Positions 27,299 through 36,464 of a DNA stretch of 64,000 bases are shown piece by piece. Source of the DNA: CAZEHS01 sp964424355 (GTDB lineage Bacteria; Bacillota; Clostridia; Peptostreptococcales; Acidaminobacteraceae); NCBI GenBank assembly GCA_964424355.1, contig CAYRIO010000016.1, positions 8,500 to 72,499 on the forward strand. The letters are read 5' to 3'. Numbering within the stretch: the stretch's first letter is position 1; each line of letters begins with the position of its first letter. The notes beneath the pieces were generated by a model, which did no database searches, was not told the origin of the DNA, and saw nothing but the letters and a program-made list of their open reading frames with translations. Both the position numbers and the translations under genes were made by a program.

Positions 27299-28180
27299 CT
27301 CAAGATGGATAATGATATTTTAAAGTAAGCGGCGCTGATATTCGAACAAAGGTTGAAGTAATCCGGAAAAATGTTCACAAGTACCCGATATCAACGCTGT
27401 GAACATGCCTGAAGATAGCCCGCGGTACTTACTACTACAAAGAGTAAAGGAAGACTGGATGATTGGCAATAGCGGAAGCAATAGAAGCTGCCTATACAAA
27501 CAACCGGCGTGTTTACGGCAGCCGAAAAATCAAAGAGGTTCTTTCAAATGACGGACTCACAGTATCCAGGCGCCGCATTTGCCGCATTATGAGAAAGAAG
27601 AGCTTGGAGTCCGACCTATGCTAAAAGTCGATACCGCACGCATACGAAGAAGTCAAGCGAAGCACTCACTCCCAATGAACTGGATCGAAAGTTCAACAAT
27701 CAGGAGCCGCATTCAGTCATCGCAAGGGATCTGACCTACGTGTGTGTCAATTATGAATGGCACTACAGATGCATTTTGCTGGATCCATTTAACCGTGAAA
27801 TCATAGGATTCAGTGCAGGTGCCCCAAAGGACGCCCGATTGGTCTGCGATGCCTTCGCTGCAGTAAGCGACAGCCTTGAGGACATACAGATATTTCATAC
27901 AGACCGCGGCTGTGGAATCAACAACTACATGATCGATGAGATGCTGGATACCTTTAAGATCAAGAGATCGTTGAGTTTGAAGGGGTGTCCCTATGACATT
28001 GCCGTGGCCGAGTCAACGTTCCGGATATTCAAATTAGAATTTGTCTATGGCCGAAATTTTGAGAATATCGGCCATTTGAGACGAGAGCTTAGCGACTACG
28101 TTCATTGGTTCAACACCTGCCGGATTCATAATGTACTTGGCTACATGAGTCCTGCCGATTTCAAAGCACTGACCTTATAA
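27299..28180 (+). pseudogene. IS3-family transposase OrfB (integrase core), decayed
   Basis: After the orfA stop, pieces of OrfB appear in different frames. These are KMDNDILK, then VFTAAEKSK/GSRKIKEVL-type helical regions near 27515-27540, then a longer open stretch from about 27650 to 28180. The latter contains the retroviral-integrase-like core: RDLTYV (first Asp), FHTDRGCG (second Asp) and AVAESTFRIFKLE (Glu). Several frameshifts and stops separate them from the N-terminal half, so no functional transposase is made. Confidence 0.85.
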
Positions 28181-28252
28181 AATTTGTCCGAAAATGTGGT
28201 GGATGTTGTTGAGTGACTATAGAGTAATGTCATTTGAAACGAAAGGAGCATT

Positions 28253-30235
28253 ATGTTGTACAAGAAGGGGAAATCCAAGGATGCAAGAAGACCATACGAT
28301 ATCATAATATACCTTGTAGTAGTTGCCATATCGCTGATTATTAGATTGATAAATATAGATGTTCCTCTTTTGGAGAGTTCAGGTTTCAGACAGACTCAAA
28401 CTGCTTTCACAGTACAAACATTTATTTTTGAGGGTATTTCTTTATGGAACTATAGTACGCCTGTGTTGGGATACCCATATAAAGTCCCATTCGAATTTCC
28501 TGTATTCCAATTTACAGCCTATTTGCTTCATAGCTGGATTGGCGGAAACTTAGATTTAGCGTTAAGATTTACAAATATTGCATATTTTTATGTGTCGGCA
28601 TATGTCTTATACTTGATATGTAAAAAAATAATTACTGATAAAACGGCGGTATTGTCTATTGTTGCTGTATATTTAATGAGCCCATATTCAATATTTTGGA
28701 GCAGGACCGCTATGATTGACTTCTGTTCGGTTGCTTTTGGCATGGCATACCTGCTTATGGTAATCGAGTGGATTTATAGCAGGAGTAACAAATTATATAT
28801 TCTGACTCTTGCTATTGGCGCAGTAGCGTATCTATCTAAAGCTACAAGTATGTTGCCCATGGTCGTTTTTTTAGTGACATATATTTGGTTTTCAATATGT
28901 AAGTCTATTGGAATCAGTTTTAATAGTGGTCTTCAAGAATTTCAAAAACTTATTCAGCACATAAAACTGGAGTGGTCATTTTATTTGAAACTTGTGATAT
29001 TACTTATCGTGCCTATTTCAATTGGGTATATGTGGGTGGTGCATTCGGATGCTGTAAAGACTGTTTCTGGCCAAGAATGGTTAACATCTAGAGAGCTTAA
29101 GGATTGGAACTATGGGACAATTGCTCAGAAGCTTTCACCAACTAATTGGGGTGTGATTGGCGGTAGAATTGCAGTACATATACTTCCATGGACAAATGTC
29201 TTTTTTTTGATATCAATAATCTTCACTTCAAAATGGTTGAGACCGGTCGAACGAGAAATTTCTATTATCTCTGGTATTGCAGCCTTTTCAACTGTGCTCA
29301 TATTTTTTAATTTGTACTATATTCATGAGTATTATATGATGGCCATAATTCCTTTTATATCCATTGTGGTCGGCGTCAACATAAAACACATATTTTCTTC
29401 ATTGTACAAAAAAAGGCATATATCGCTAATTGTATTTTTGGTTGTAATATCTGGGGTTTCCTATTTAAAAACGCCAGATTACTTTGATATTATAAAGGAT
29501 AAATCGATATTATCTTATGAAAACAGTGCAATTGTTCAATTGGGCCAATATGTTAAAACGATTACAAAGTATAACGAAAATATTATTATTACAGACTACG
29601 ATTGGTCTTCGGAAATACTTTATTATTGTGAAAGAAAAGGATTAATGCTAAGATCTGACAAAGCAATTGATACTGCAGAAAAGAAGAATAACAATTTTAA
29701 AATTATCATGACCAAATATCCCAATAATTACCCATTGTTGCTATCGTCGTTTCAAGACATAACATACATAAAAGACGTCAGCGGTTTTAGTGTATATGCA
29801 ATTAATGACGGTAGTGGGTTAAGTAATGAAATTGTGGAAGAGTTAAACAATGGAGTTATCGAGAATTCAACTATTCATTGTGATGTCTCTAATAAAGTAA
29901 ACGAGAATATTGACTGCATAATCGAAAAACCGGCTCCCGGTATAGCAGCAAGAATACAAGGGTGGGGGTTTATTGATGGTATTGTTTCGGATAATCAGCA
30001 AATATTTATAAAACTGACAGATAGTAATAACAAGTCATGGTTGTATACCTCGACAAAAGTACTGCGAGAAGATGTTGGAAATTATTTTGACAATTCTAAA
30101 TATAATAATGCGGGATTTGACTGTATATTGAGAGATGACAATATACCGAAAGGAAAATATACGTTCAAGATTCTGATTAGTGGTGAAGATCAATATTATG
30201 TTTCCGGTCATAAATTTGAAGTTAGTATTGAATAA
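28253..30235 (+). CDS. GT39-like polytopic glycosyltransferase with C-terminal beta domain (660 aa)
   Basis: ATG 28253 follows AAAGGAGC. About 10-12 membrane segments fill residues 20-415. The first extracellular loop holds VPLLESSGFRQTQTA, where GT-C enzymes keep an acidic catalytic residue, here probably the Glu after VPLL. ArnT/PMT-like enzymes of this kind take sugars from polyprenyl phosphate donors outside the membrane. A ~240-residue extracellular tail ends in a beta module with RIQGWGFIDGI. Together with the UbiA, GtrA and HAD genes that follow, it could be the transferase using a polyprenyl-phospho-pentose donor (inference). Confidence 0.8.
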   Translation: MLYKKGKSKDARRPYDIIIYLVVVAISLIIRLINIDVPLLESSGFRQTQTAFTVQTFIFEGISLWNYSTPVLGYPYKVPFEFPVFQFTAYLLHSWIGGNLDLALRFTNIAYFYVSAYVLYLICKKIITDKTAVLSIVAVYLMSPYSIFWSRTAMIDFCSVAFGMAYLLMVIEWIYSRSNKLYILTLAIGAVAYLSKATSMLPMVVFLVTYIWFSICKSIGISFNSGLQEFQKLIQHIKLEWSFYLKLVILLIVPISIGYMWVVHSDAVKTVSGQEWLTSRELKDWNYGTIAQKLSPTNWGVIGGRIAVHILPWTNVFFLISIIFTSKWLRPVEREISIISGIAAFSTVLIFFNLYYIHEYYMMAIIPFISIVVGVNIKHIFSSLYKKRHISLIVFLVVISGVSYLKTPDYFDIIKDKSILSYENSAIVQLGQYVKTITKYNENIIITDYDWSSEILYYCERKGLMLRSDKAIDTAEKKNNNFKIIMTKYPNNYPLLLSSFQDITYIKDVSGFSVYAINDGSGLSNEIVEELNNGVIENSTIHCDVSNKVNENIDCIIEKPAPGIAARIQGWGFIDGIVSDNQQIFIKLTDSNNKSWLYTSTKVLREDVGNYFDNSKYNNAGFDCILRDDNIPKGKYTFKILISGEDQYYVSGHKFEVSIE

Positions 30236-30488
30236 CAGGTGTGAATTAATATATACACCATATATATAGGAATAGTGGCAATTTCATAACTATGAAGTTT
30301 CATTTTTAACCGTTCATCTGATGAATAGGCAATTAATGAACGACATTGCGATAAATAAACAATTTAATTTACGGCAATGCGTGAGCGTGAGTAGGTGAGG
30401 TTATTTCTGGTGCAGAAGTATCCTCAAAATCTCCCGTAGGGATGATAAAGTACAGTATCGCAATTTGTCGTGCGAGAAAGGGAATTAG
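30236..30488 (+). other. Intergenic stretch, AT-rich, no gene seen
   Basis: The 253 bases between the GT39 and UbiA genes hold only short, stop-interrupted frames. A small palindrome TTCATA/TATGAA followed by GTTTCATTTTT (about 30283-30307) might be a weak terminator. GAAAGGGAAT just before 30489 is the ribosome binding site for the next gene. Confidence 0.5.
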
Positions 30489-31373
30489 ATGTTTAGATAT
30501 GAGACTATCTTAAACTTAATCAGCAGCATATTTAAGTTGATGCGGCCCAAACAATGGATTAAAAATCTATTAGTTTTTGCGGCGGTGGTGTTTTCAAAAA
30601 ATATTTTTGAACTGTCTATTTTTGTTGAAACTACCGTGGGCTTTATTGCATTTTGCATGGCATCAAGTACAGTTTACATATTGAATGACGTCATTGATCG
30701 GGACAAGGATAGACATCACCCTAAAAAATGTAAGCGTCCAATCGCAAGCGGCGCTATTTCGATTTTTCAAGCGGCGGTTATCTGCGTGATGCTACTTTTG
30801 ACATCATTATTCTTATCTTTTCAACTGAGCCAAGATTTTATGATCGTTGTTGTTATTTATATGATCTATAATGTCTTATATTCATTTAAGCTGAAACACA
30901 TACCGATTATAGACATCATGTCAATTTCATTTGGATTTGTGCTTAGAGCGTTAGCTGGTGCGATTTTGGTTAATGTTGGTATTTCGCCGTGGCTAATTGT
31001 GTGTACGACACTCCTGTCATTATTCCTTGCAATACATAAACGAAGAAGTGAGCTTGAATCAGTGCAGAACGGAAATGGTACCGGTCGGAAGGTGCTAGAT
31101 TTTTACACACCAGAGATGCTCAGGGATATGTCCTCTGCAATTGATTCGGCCACAATCATGTCTTATTGTTTATATACATTCAATAGCGAAGCACCAATTG
31201 CCATGATGTGTACGATTCCGTTTGTCATTTATGGAATGTTCCGTTATCAATTGATAAATCATACAAAGGAACTTGCTGAAACTCCAGAACTTGCATTGAT
31301 TCAAGATAAGCCACTATTGATAAATATGTTTCTTTGGATTGGCACATGTTTGTGGATTTTGTATTTTATGTGA
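30489..31373 (+). CDS. UbiA-family prenyltransferase, decaprenyl-phosphate phosphoribosyltransferase-like
   Basis: This 294-residue protein has about eight to nine membrane segments. LMRPKQWIKNLLVFAAVVFS and the acidic motif NDVIDRDKDRHHPKKCKRP match the first active-site region of the mycobacterial enzyme Rv3806c (RPRQWVKN, NDVRDVEADREHP). HKRRSELESVQ corresponds to its second conserved segment. The known enzyme attaches 5-phosphoribose from PRPP to polyprenyl phosphate, the first committed step to polyprenyl-phospho-arabinose. Similar proteins outside Actinobacteria are annotated the same way but rarely tested. It opens a run of ten closely spaced genes. Confidence 0.82.
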   Translation: MFRYETILNLISSIFKLMRPKQWIKNLLVFAAVVFSKNIFELSIFVETTVGFIAFCMASSTVYILNDVIDRDKDRHHPKKCKRPIASGAISIFQAAVICVMLLLTSLFLSFQLSQDFMIVVVIYMIYNVLYSFKLKHIPIIDIMSISFGFVLRALAGAILVNVGISPWLIVCTTLLSLFLAIHKRRSELESVQNGNGTGRKVLDFYTPEMLRDMSSAIDSATIMSYCLYTFNSEAPIAMMCTIPFVIYGMFRYQLINHTKELAETPELALIQDKPLLINMFLWIGTCLWILYFM

Positions 31374-31391
31374 GTAAGGAGGATATTCCAG

Positions 31392-32333
31392 ATGAATCAA
31401 ATTGAAAAAATAATCGTAACAGGTGCAGCAGGATTACTTGGACAGAACACAATCTTGCTTTTGAAGGAGAAGGGCTATTCAAATATAGTTGCAATCGATA
31501 AACACAAAGAGAATATAGAAATTCTGAGGCAACTCAACCCAGAACTTGATATCGTCTGCGAAGATCTTGCAGACGATGGAAGCTGGACAGAAACATTCAA
31601 GGATGGTTCGGTTCTCATTCAGTTACATGCACAAATTACAAGTCTCTATTCTGAAGAATTCATAAGAAACAATATAACCGCGACCAAAAGAGTATTAAAG
31701 GCGGCTAAAGATCACAACACTCCCTATATTGTGCATTGCAGCTCCTCGGTGGTGGTTTCAGTAGCCGATGACGACTACACTAACACAAAGAAAGCCCAGG
31801 ATAAACTTGTGGAAGAGAGCGGAATCGAGTATTGTTCTCTTCGTCCTGCGCTTATGTTTGGATGGTTTGATAAAAAGCATTTAGGATGGTTGTCTCGGTT
31901 TATGAAAAAGACACCGGTTTTCCCAATACCGGGAGACGGCAAGTTTTTAAGACAACCCCTTTATGCTCGCGACATGGCACGCGTTATTGTGGCAGCAATG
32001 GAGCAACGACCGCACAATAAGTGCTATAATATCATTGGTCGAGAGGATATCACTTATATCGATATCATACGAGCCATCAAGCGAGTTAAAAAACTTCCCA
32101 CTATTGTACTGACAATACCATACGGTTTTTTTAAATTTTTGATGGACGCATATGCGTTTATATTTAAGAATCCCCCGTTCACTTCTGCTCAGTTAGAAGC
32201 CCTTACTGCTGGGGACTATTTTCAAACAGATCCCTGGTGGGAAATTTTCAATGTTCGCAGTACACCATTTGAGGAAGCTTTGCAGGAAACATTTGCAAAT
32301 GGGAAATACTCTGATATCATATTAAAGCCTTAA
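31392..32333 (+). CDS. NAD(P)-dependent extended short-chain dehydrogenase/epimerase
   Basis: ATG 31392 follows AAGGAGG. The 313-residue protein has the nucleotide motif VTGAAGLLGQNT, the serine region HCSSSVVV and the catalytic Y-x-x-x-K in YTNTK. The usual third motif is shifted (RPALMFGWFDKKHLG). It sits 18 bases after the UbiA gene and 17 before an FAD oxidoreductase. By position it could play the part of DprE2, the keto-reductase that finishes 2'-epimerisation of polyprenyl-phospho-ribose; this is inference, and an ordinary nucleotide-sugar epimerase is possible. Confidence 0.8.
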   Translation: MNQIEKIIVTGAAGLLGQNTILLLKEKGYSNIVAIDKHKENIEILRQLNPELDIVCEDLADDGSWTETFKDGSVLIQLHAQITSLYSEEFIRNNITATKRVLKAAKDHNTPYIVHCSSSVVVSVADDDYTNTKKAQDKLVEESGIEYCSLRPALMFGWFDKKHLGWLSRFMKKTPVFPIPGDGKFLRQPLYARDMARVIVAAMEQRPHNKCYNIIGREDITYIDIIRAIKRVKKLPTIVLTIPYGFFKFLMDAYAFIFKNPPFTSAQLEALTAGDYFQTDPWWEIFNVRSTPFEEALQETFANGKYSDIILKP

Positions 32334-32350
32334 TTGAGGAGAGCAAGTTA

Positions 32351-33655
32351 ATGTCAAAACGCGTTGCGGTAATTGGTGGGGGCCCCATGGGGCTTACATG
32401 TGCCTATGATTTGCTGAAAAGCGGTTATCAGGTCGATCTTTATGAAAAAGAAGCTATATTGGGTGGCATGTCTGCTCATTTTGATTTCTCTGGGATGGAT
32501 ATTGAAAAGTACTATCATTTCGTTTGTGGACCGGATTACCCCATGTTTGATCTGATGAAAGAGTTGAACATATACGATAAGCTCAAATGGACAGATACCA
32601 AAATGGGCTATTATTATGAGGGCAAGCTTTATAAGTGGGGTGGCCCTTTTGAACTGTTGAAATTTCCCAAAGCGACTCTAAGCGAAAAAATCCGATATGG
32701 GCTTCACGTATTTTGCGCGAGCAAGTACAAGAAATGGGAAAAGCTCAACAAAACAACGGCATTGAATTGGATTAGAAAATGGGAAGGTGAGAACGGATAT
32801 AACAAATTTTGGGATAGTCTGTTCAATTTGAAATTCTATGAGAAAAAGGAATTGATTGCGGCACCGTGGCTATGGTCCAGGCTTGCTCGTGTCGCCAAGT
32901 CCCGGAAGAACATCTTTCAGGAGCGGATGGGATATGTGGAAGGTGGATCGAGAGTTGTACTAGAGGCTTTGGAGAAAAGCATCCGAGAAATGAAGGGTTC
33001 AATTTATGCAAATTCACCAATAGAGAGCGTTGAAATTGCAAATGGCAAAGTGACGGGTATTGTAGTAGGAGGACAGCAAAAAAAATACGACACAGTAATT
33101 TCCACAATTCCAATCCAATACGTTAGTCGGATTGCCCCAAATTTGCCCCAAATGGATTTGGATAAACTCAGCAAGCTGGACAATGTGGGTGTTGTATGCG
33201 TTATTGCAAAACTGAAAAAGCAGCTCACTGAGAATTTTTGGTTGAATATTACGGATAAAGAGATGGATATACCGGGAATGATTGAAATAAGCAATTTGAA
33301 TACAACGCTTGCGGATAATGTTGTTTATGTGCCCTTCTATTTGCACAGAGATAACCCTAAATTCAGCGAACCAGATGAATTTTTCATTAATCGTGTTAAA
33401 AAGTATTCTCAGAGGGTGAATCCAAATATTGGTGAAGAGAGTTTTATTGACATAAGGGTATTCAGATATGAATACGCACAGCCTGTGGCAACGGTGGAGT
33501 TCTTGAACAAACTGCCTTCAATAGAGTCAGCGGCACGAAAAGACTTTTATATTGCGGACACTGCATATTGCTATCCTGAAGATCGTTCGATCAACGAGAG
33601 TGTTAAAATTGCACGATTCATAGCTGATATGGTGGGGAAATCGGATGAGAGATAA
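32351..33655 (+). CDS. FAD-dependent oxidoreductase (amine oxidase / protoporphyrinogen oxidase-like)
   Basis: The dinucleotide-binding motif VAVIGGGPMGLTCAYDLLK and the following LYEKEAILGGMSAHF place it among flavin amine-oxidase-fold proteins of about 430 residues. A second FAD contact is in YIADTAYCYPEDRSINE near the C-terminus. UDP-galactopyranose mutase and desaturase-type enzymes share this fold, so the reaction is not certain. Lying between the SDR and GtrA genes, it may oxidise a lipid-linked sugar as DprE1 does, although it belongs to a different flavoprotein family. ATG 32351 follows GAGGAG. Confidence 0.8.
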   Translation: MSKRVAVIGGGPMGLTCAYDLLKSGYQVDLYEKEAILGGMSAHFDFSGMDIEKYYHFVCGPDYPMFDLMKELNIYDKLKWTDTKMGYYYEGKLYKWGGPFELLKFPKATLSEKIRYGLHVFCASKYKKWEKLNKTTALNWIRKWEGENGYNKFWDSLFNLKFYEKKELIAAPWLWSRLARVAKSRKNIFQERMGYVEGGSRVVLEALEKSIREMKGSIYANSPIESVEIANGKVTGIVVGGQQKKYDTVISTIPIQYVSRIAPNLPQMDLDKLSKLDNVGVVCVIAKLKKQLTENFWLNITDKEMDIPGMIEISNLNTTLADNVVYVPFYLHRDNPKFSEPDEFFINRVKKYSQRVNPNIGEESFIDIRVFRYEYAQPVATVEFLNKLPSIESAARKDFYIADTAYCYPEDRSINESVKIARFIADMVGKSDER

Positions 33656-34064
33656 GTTGAATGATTTCGTATCAATCGAATTTTTAAAGTTTTTATCAGT
33701 AAGTGTTTTCGCAGCTTTGGTCAATTTTTCAGCTCGAATTTTGGTGAATTTGTTTACAAGTTACTCAATTGCAATCATTATCGCATTCGGATTTGGTCTA
33801 ATTACAGCTTTTGCGTTAAATAAAAAATGGGTATTTCAGCAAAGCAGAAACGGGTTGAAAAGGGAATTCATCTTGTTTACAACTGTGAACCTGTTGGCAC
33901 TACCTCAAACGCTAGGCATTAGTCTGTTCCTATTATACTATGTATTTCCACATACAGAATATAACATTTACCCCAAAGAGGTAGCGCATATTGTTGGAAT
34001 TGGATTCCCGGTGTTTACTAGCTTCTTGGGGCATAAGTATTTTTCGTTTAAAGCTAGAACCTAG
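33645..34064 (+). CDS. GtrA-family membrane protein (139 aa)
   Basis: Four hydrophobic segments and the GtrA signatures VSVFAALVNFSARI, GFGLITAFALNKKWVF and the closing GHKYFSFKAR are present. GtrA proteins help move polyprenyl-phosphate-linked sugars across the membrane; mycobacterial Rv3789 is of this family and acts in arabinogalactan synthesis. The start overlaps the end of the FAD oxidoreductase by 11 bases, indicating coupled translation. It presumably flips or presents the lipid-linked sugar made by its neighbours. Confidence 0.9.
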   Translation: MRDKLNDFVSIEFLKFLSVSVFAALVNFSARILVNLFTSYSIAIIIAFGFGLITAFALNKKWVFQQSRNGLKREFILFTTVNLLALPQTLGISLFLLYYVFPHTEYNIYPKEVAHIVGIGFPVFTSFLGHKYFSFKART

Positions 34065-34077
34065 AGAGGAAAACAAA

Positions 34078-34758
34078 ATGAATGAAGAAGGGCAACTTAA
34101 GGTTTTATATGAGAATAGATTCAGTTCTAACAAAGAATTAGCAATGAAAAATGCAATATGGAAGACGCTGTGTAAGCACTTTTTTCAGAAGCGTATCAGA
34201 GAAATTGATGTGGTTGCAGATGTTGCTTCGGGATATTGTGAGTTTATAAACAATATTAAGGCAAGTAAAAAGTATGCAATTGATTTGAACCCCGACGTAG
34301 TAAAATTCTCAAACCCTGATGTCACTGTAATAAATAGCAAGATAGAGGCGATTGATCTAGTATTAGAAAAGTGCTCAGTTGATGTTTTCTTTGTGAGTAA
34401 TTTTTTGGAACATCTTGAAAGCAAACAACAGATTATTGATTTGTTTAGTAAGCTCGAGGTTGTCTTAAAAAACAACGGGAAAATAATGATCCTACAGCCG
34501 AATATAAAATACGTAAAAAAAGGCAAATATTGGGATTATTTCGATCACAAAATTCCCCTTACAGAGCAAGCGTTAATAGAATTGGCTGGGATGTTCAATT
34601 TTGATGTGATTGAGTGTATTCCAAAATTTTTACCATACACAACTAAAAATGCAATGCCGAAGCACCCTGCCATTATTTGGGCATATTTGAAGCTGATGCC
34701 GATCAGTAACTATTTTTTTGGAGAGCAATCGTTTGTTGTTTTTCAAAAGAAGGCATGA
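34078..34758 (+). CDS. Class I SAM-dependent methyltransferase (226 aa)
   Basis: I start at ATG 34078, after AGAGGAAAAC, not at the earlier in-frame ATG inside gtrA. The order of motifs is typical: VVADVASGYCEFI (motif I, glycine-poor but recognisable), YAIDLNPDVV (acidic end of strand 2), VDVFFVSNFLEHLES (motif II/III) and a GKIMILQPN strand. Such UbiE-like enzymes in glycan loci methylate sugars or lipid carriers. The substrate is unknown. It ends one base before the HAD gene starts. Confidence 0.82.
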   Translation: MNEEGQLKVLYENRFSSNKELAMKNAIWKTLCKHFFQKRIREIDVVADVASGYCEFINNIKASKKYAIDLNPDVVKFSNPDVTVINSKIEAIDLVLEKCSVDVFFVSNFLEHLESKQQIIDLFSKLEVVLKNNGKIMILQPNIKYVKKGKYWDYFDHKIPLTEQALIELAGMFNFDVIECIPKFLPYTTKNAMPKHPAIIWAYLKLMPISNYFFGEQSFVVFQKKA

Positions 34759-34759
34759 T

Positions 34760-35350
34760 ATGAGCAACTGTGAGAATGTATATAATGTATATGATTTTGA
34801 CGGTACGATTTACGATGGTGATTCAACGGCAGAGTTTTATCGTTATTGCATTAAGAGATATCCAGTGGCTCTGTTGGCTTTACCTAAAGCTATGTGGGCG
34901 TTTTTATCTTATATATTAAGACAATCTGACAAAACTCATTTTAAAGAACAGTTCTATGGATTTTTAAAATACTTGCCGGATGTTGATAGTATTGTGTCAG
35001 AATTTTGGGTTGTGAATAAAGTAAAAATAAAAGAGTGGTATTTAGAGAAGCGACAGGCCAATGACATCATTATTTCAGCATCGCCAGACTTTTTACTAAA
35101 ACCAGTATGCATAGATATGAATGTTAATAATCTCATAGCCTCAAAGGTGGATCCTAAAACGGGTGCCACCGAAGGGCAAAATTGTTATGGGTACGAAAAG
35201 GTTCTTCGATTTGAGGAAAGTTTTTCGAACGGTGTAATTGAAGAATTCTATACGGATTCCTATTCCGATAGACCTCTTGCAGAACTTGCTCAAAGAAGTT
35301 TTCTTGTTAATGGAGACCGAATCAATCGATGGGTGTTAACGCCAGAATAA
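34760..35350 (+). CDS. HAD-IB family phosphatase (196 aa)
   Basis: ATG 34760 starts 1 base after the methyltransferase stop. Motif I is VYDFDGTIYDGDST with both catalytic aspartates, motif II is IIISASPDF, and motif III/IV is EFYTDSYSDRPLAELA. A hydrophobic stretch around residues 35-55 (ALLALPKAMWAFLSYIL) may associate with the membrane. HAD-IB enzymes hydrolyse phosphoserine-like substrates. Here it could remove the 5-phosphate from polyprenyl-phospho-phosphoribose, a step done by another phosphatase type in mycobacteria (inference). Confidence 0.85.
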   Translation: MSNCENVYNVYDFDGTIYDGDSTAEFYRYCIKRYPVALLALPKAMWAFLSYILRQSDKTHFKEQFYGFLKYLPDVDSIVSEFWVVNKVKIKEWYLEKRQANDIIISASPDFLLKPVCIDMNVNNLIASKVDPKTGATEGQNCYGYEKVLRFEESFSNGVIEEFYTDSYSDRPLAELAQRSFLVNGDRINRWVLTPE

Positions 35351-35379
35351 GTGGGAATTAAAGAGGAGGCATTGAATAC

Positions 35380-36426
35380 ATGGCTAAATATTTTATTACT
35401 GGTGGCGCAGGTTTTCTGGGAATCAACCTCACACGGTATTTGCTGGAGAAAGGTCACACCGTCGTTTCATACGACTTCGCAGAAACATATGGCTATCCAG
35501 AAGAAGCCTTGGATACAGTTACCGTGATTAAGGAAGATATTCGACATCTTGAGATCATGACAGAGGCAATGGCGGGGAGCGATATTGTTGTTCATACGGC
35601 CGCTGCATTGCCGTTATATTCTAAAGAGGATATCTTTTCAACGGATATTGACGGAACAAGAAATGTCCTGGAAGCAGCGAAGCGAAATGGCATCAGACGC
35701 GTGATTCAGATTTCTTCAACTGCAGTCTATGGCATTCCTGACCACCATCCCTTGGTGGAGGACGATCAGCTGATTGGCGTAGGACCTTACGGCGAAGCAA
35801 AGATTGCTGCAGAGCAGGTTTGTTTTGAGTATCGTCAAAAGGGGTTGTGTGTACCGGTCATTAGGCCTAAATCATTTATCGGTCCAGAGCGATTGGGCGT
35901 GTTTGCCCTATTCTACGACTGGGCAAAGGATGGCAAGGGGTTCCCGATGATTGGTAGCGGAAAAAACAGATATCAGTTGTTAGATGTATATGATCTCTGC
36001 CAAGCGATATATCTCTGTGCAACCCTGGATGAGGCCGTTGTTAATGATACGTTCAACATTGGGGCTGAAAAATATACAACCATGCGAGAAGATTATCAGG
36101 CGGTATTGGATCAAGCGGGTTTTGGGAAAAAGATAATAGGTTTCCCCGCGGCTCCCATGATTTGGACACTCAGATTTCTTGAGATGCTCCACCTTTCTCC
36201 ATTGTATAAATGGGTATATGAAACCGCATCAAAGGATTCGTTTGTTTCAATAGAAAAGGCGAAGAAAATTATTGGTTACAGCCCGATTTATTCTAACAAA
36301 GATGCATTGCTGCGGAATTATAAATGGTATCTTGAGAATCTGAACAACTTCGAAAACAGTGCTGGGGTATCTCATCGCGTGCCTTGGAAACAGGGGGTTT
36401 TGCGATTTGCAAAGGTGTTCTTCTAA
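35380..36426 (+). CDS. NAD-dependent epimerase/dehydratase (348 aa)
   Basis: An extended short-chain dehydrogenase with FITGGAGFLGINL, the serine motif ISSTAVYG and catalytic YGEAK. RPKSFIGPERLGVF and GSGKNRYQLLDVYDL match the sugar- or sterol-type epimerases. AGAGGAGG precedes ATG 35380. It is the second dehydrogenase in this gene run, so one of the pair may act with the FAD oxidoreductase and the other on a nucleotide sugar. Confidence 0.82.
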   Translation: MAKYFITGGAGFLGINLTRYLLEKGHTVVSYDFAETYGYPEEALDTVTVIKEDIRHLEIMTEAMAGSDIVVHTAAALPLYSKEDIFSTDIDGTRNVLEAAKRNGIRRVIQISSTAVYGIPDHHPLVEDDQLIGVGPYGEAKIAAEQVCFEYRQKGLCVPVIRPKSFIGPERLGVFALFYDWAKDGKGFPMIGSGKNRYQLLDVYDLCQAIYLCATLDEAVVNDTFNIGAEKYTTMREDYQAVLDQAGFGKKIIGFPAAPMIWTLRFLEMLHLSPLYKWVYETASKDSFVSIEKAKKIIGYSPIYSNKDALLRNYKWYLENLNNFENSAGVSHRVPWKQGVLRFAKVFF

Positions 36427-36464
36427 GCGCATCAGGTGTTAACAAATTCGTTGAGGTAGAAGTA

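Larger units (their letters stand above)
24498..28180 (+). mobile_element. Remnant of an IS3-family element, split by an IS21-family insertion
   Basis: OrfA begins at ATG 24498, is interrupted at 24538 and resumes at 27109; a decayed orfB follows to 28180. The outer inverted repeats could not be identified in 24418-24497 or after 28180. The IS3 element carries several frameshifts in orfB and is inactive. It lies between the acyltransferase at 23320 and the GT39 gene at 28253, so it marks a joint between two polysaccharide cassettes. Confidence 0.85.
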
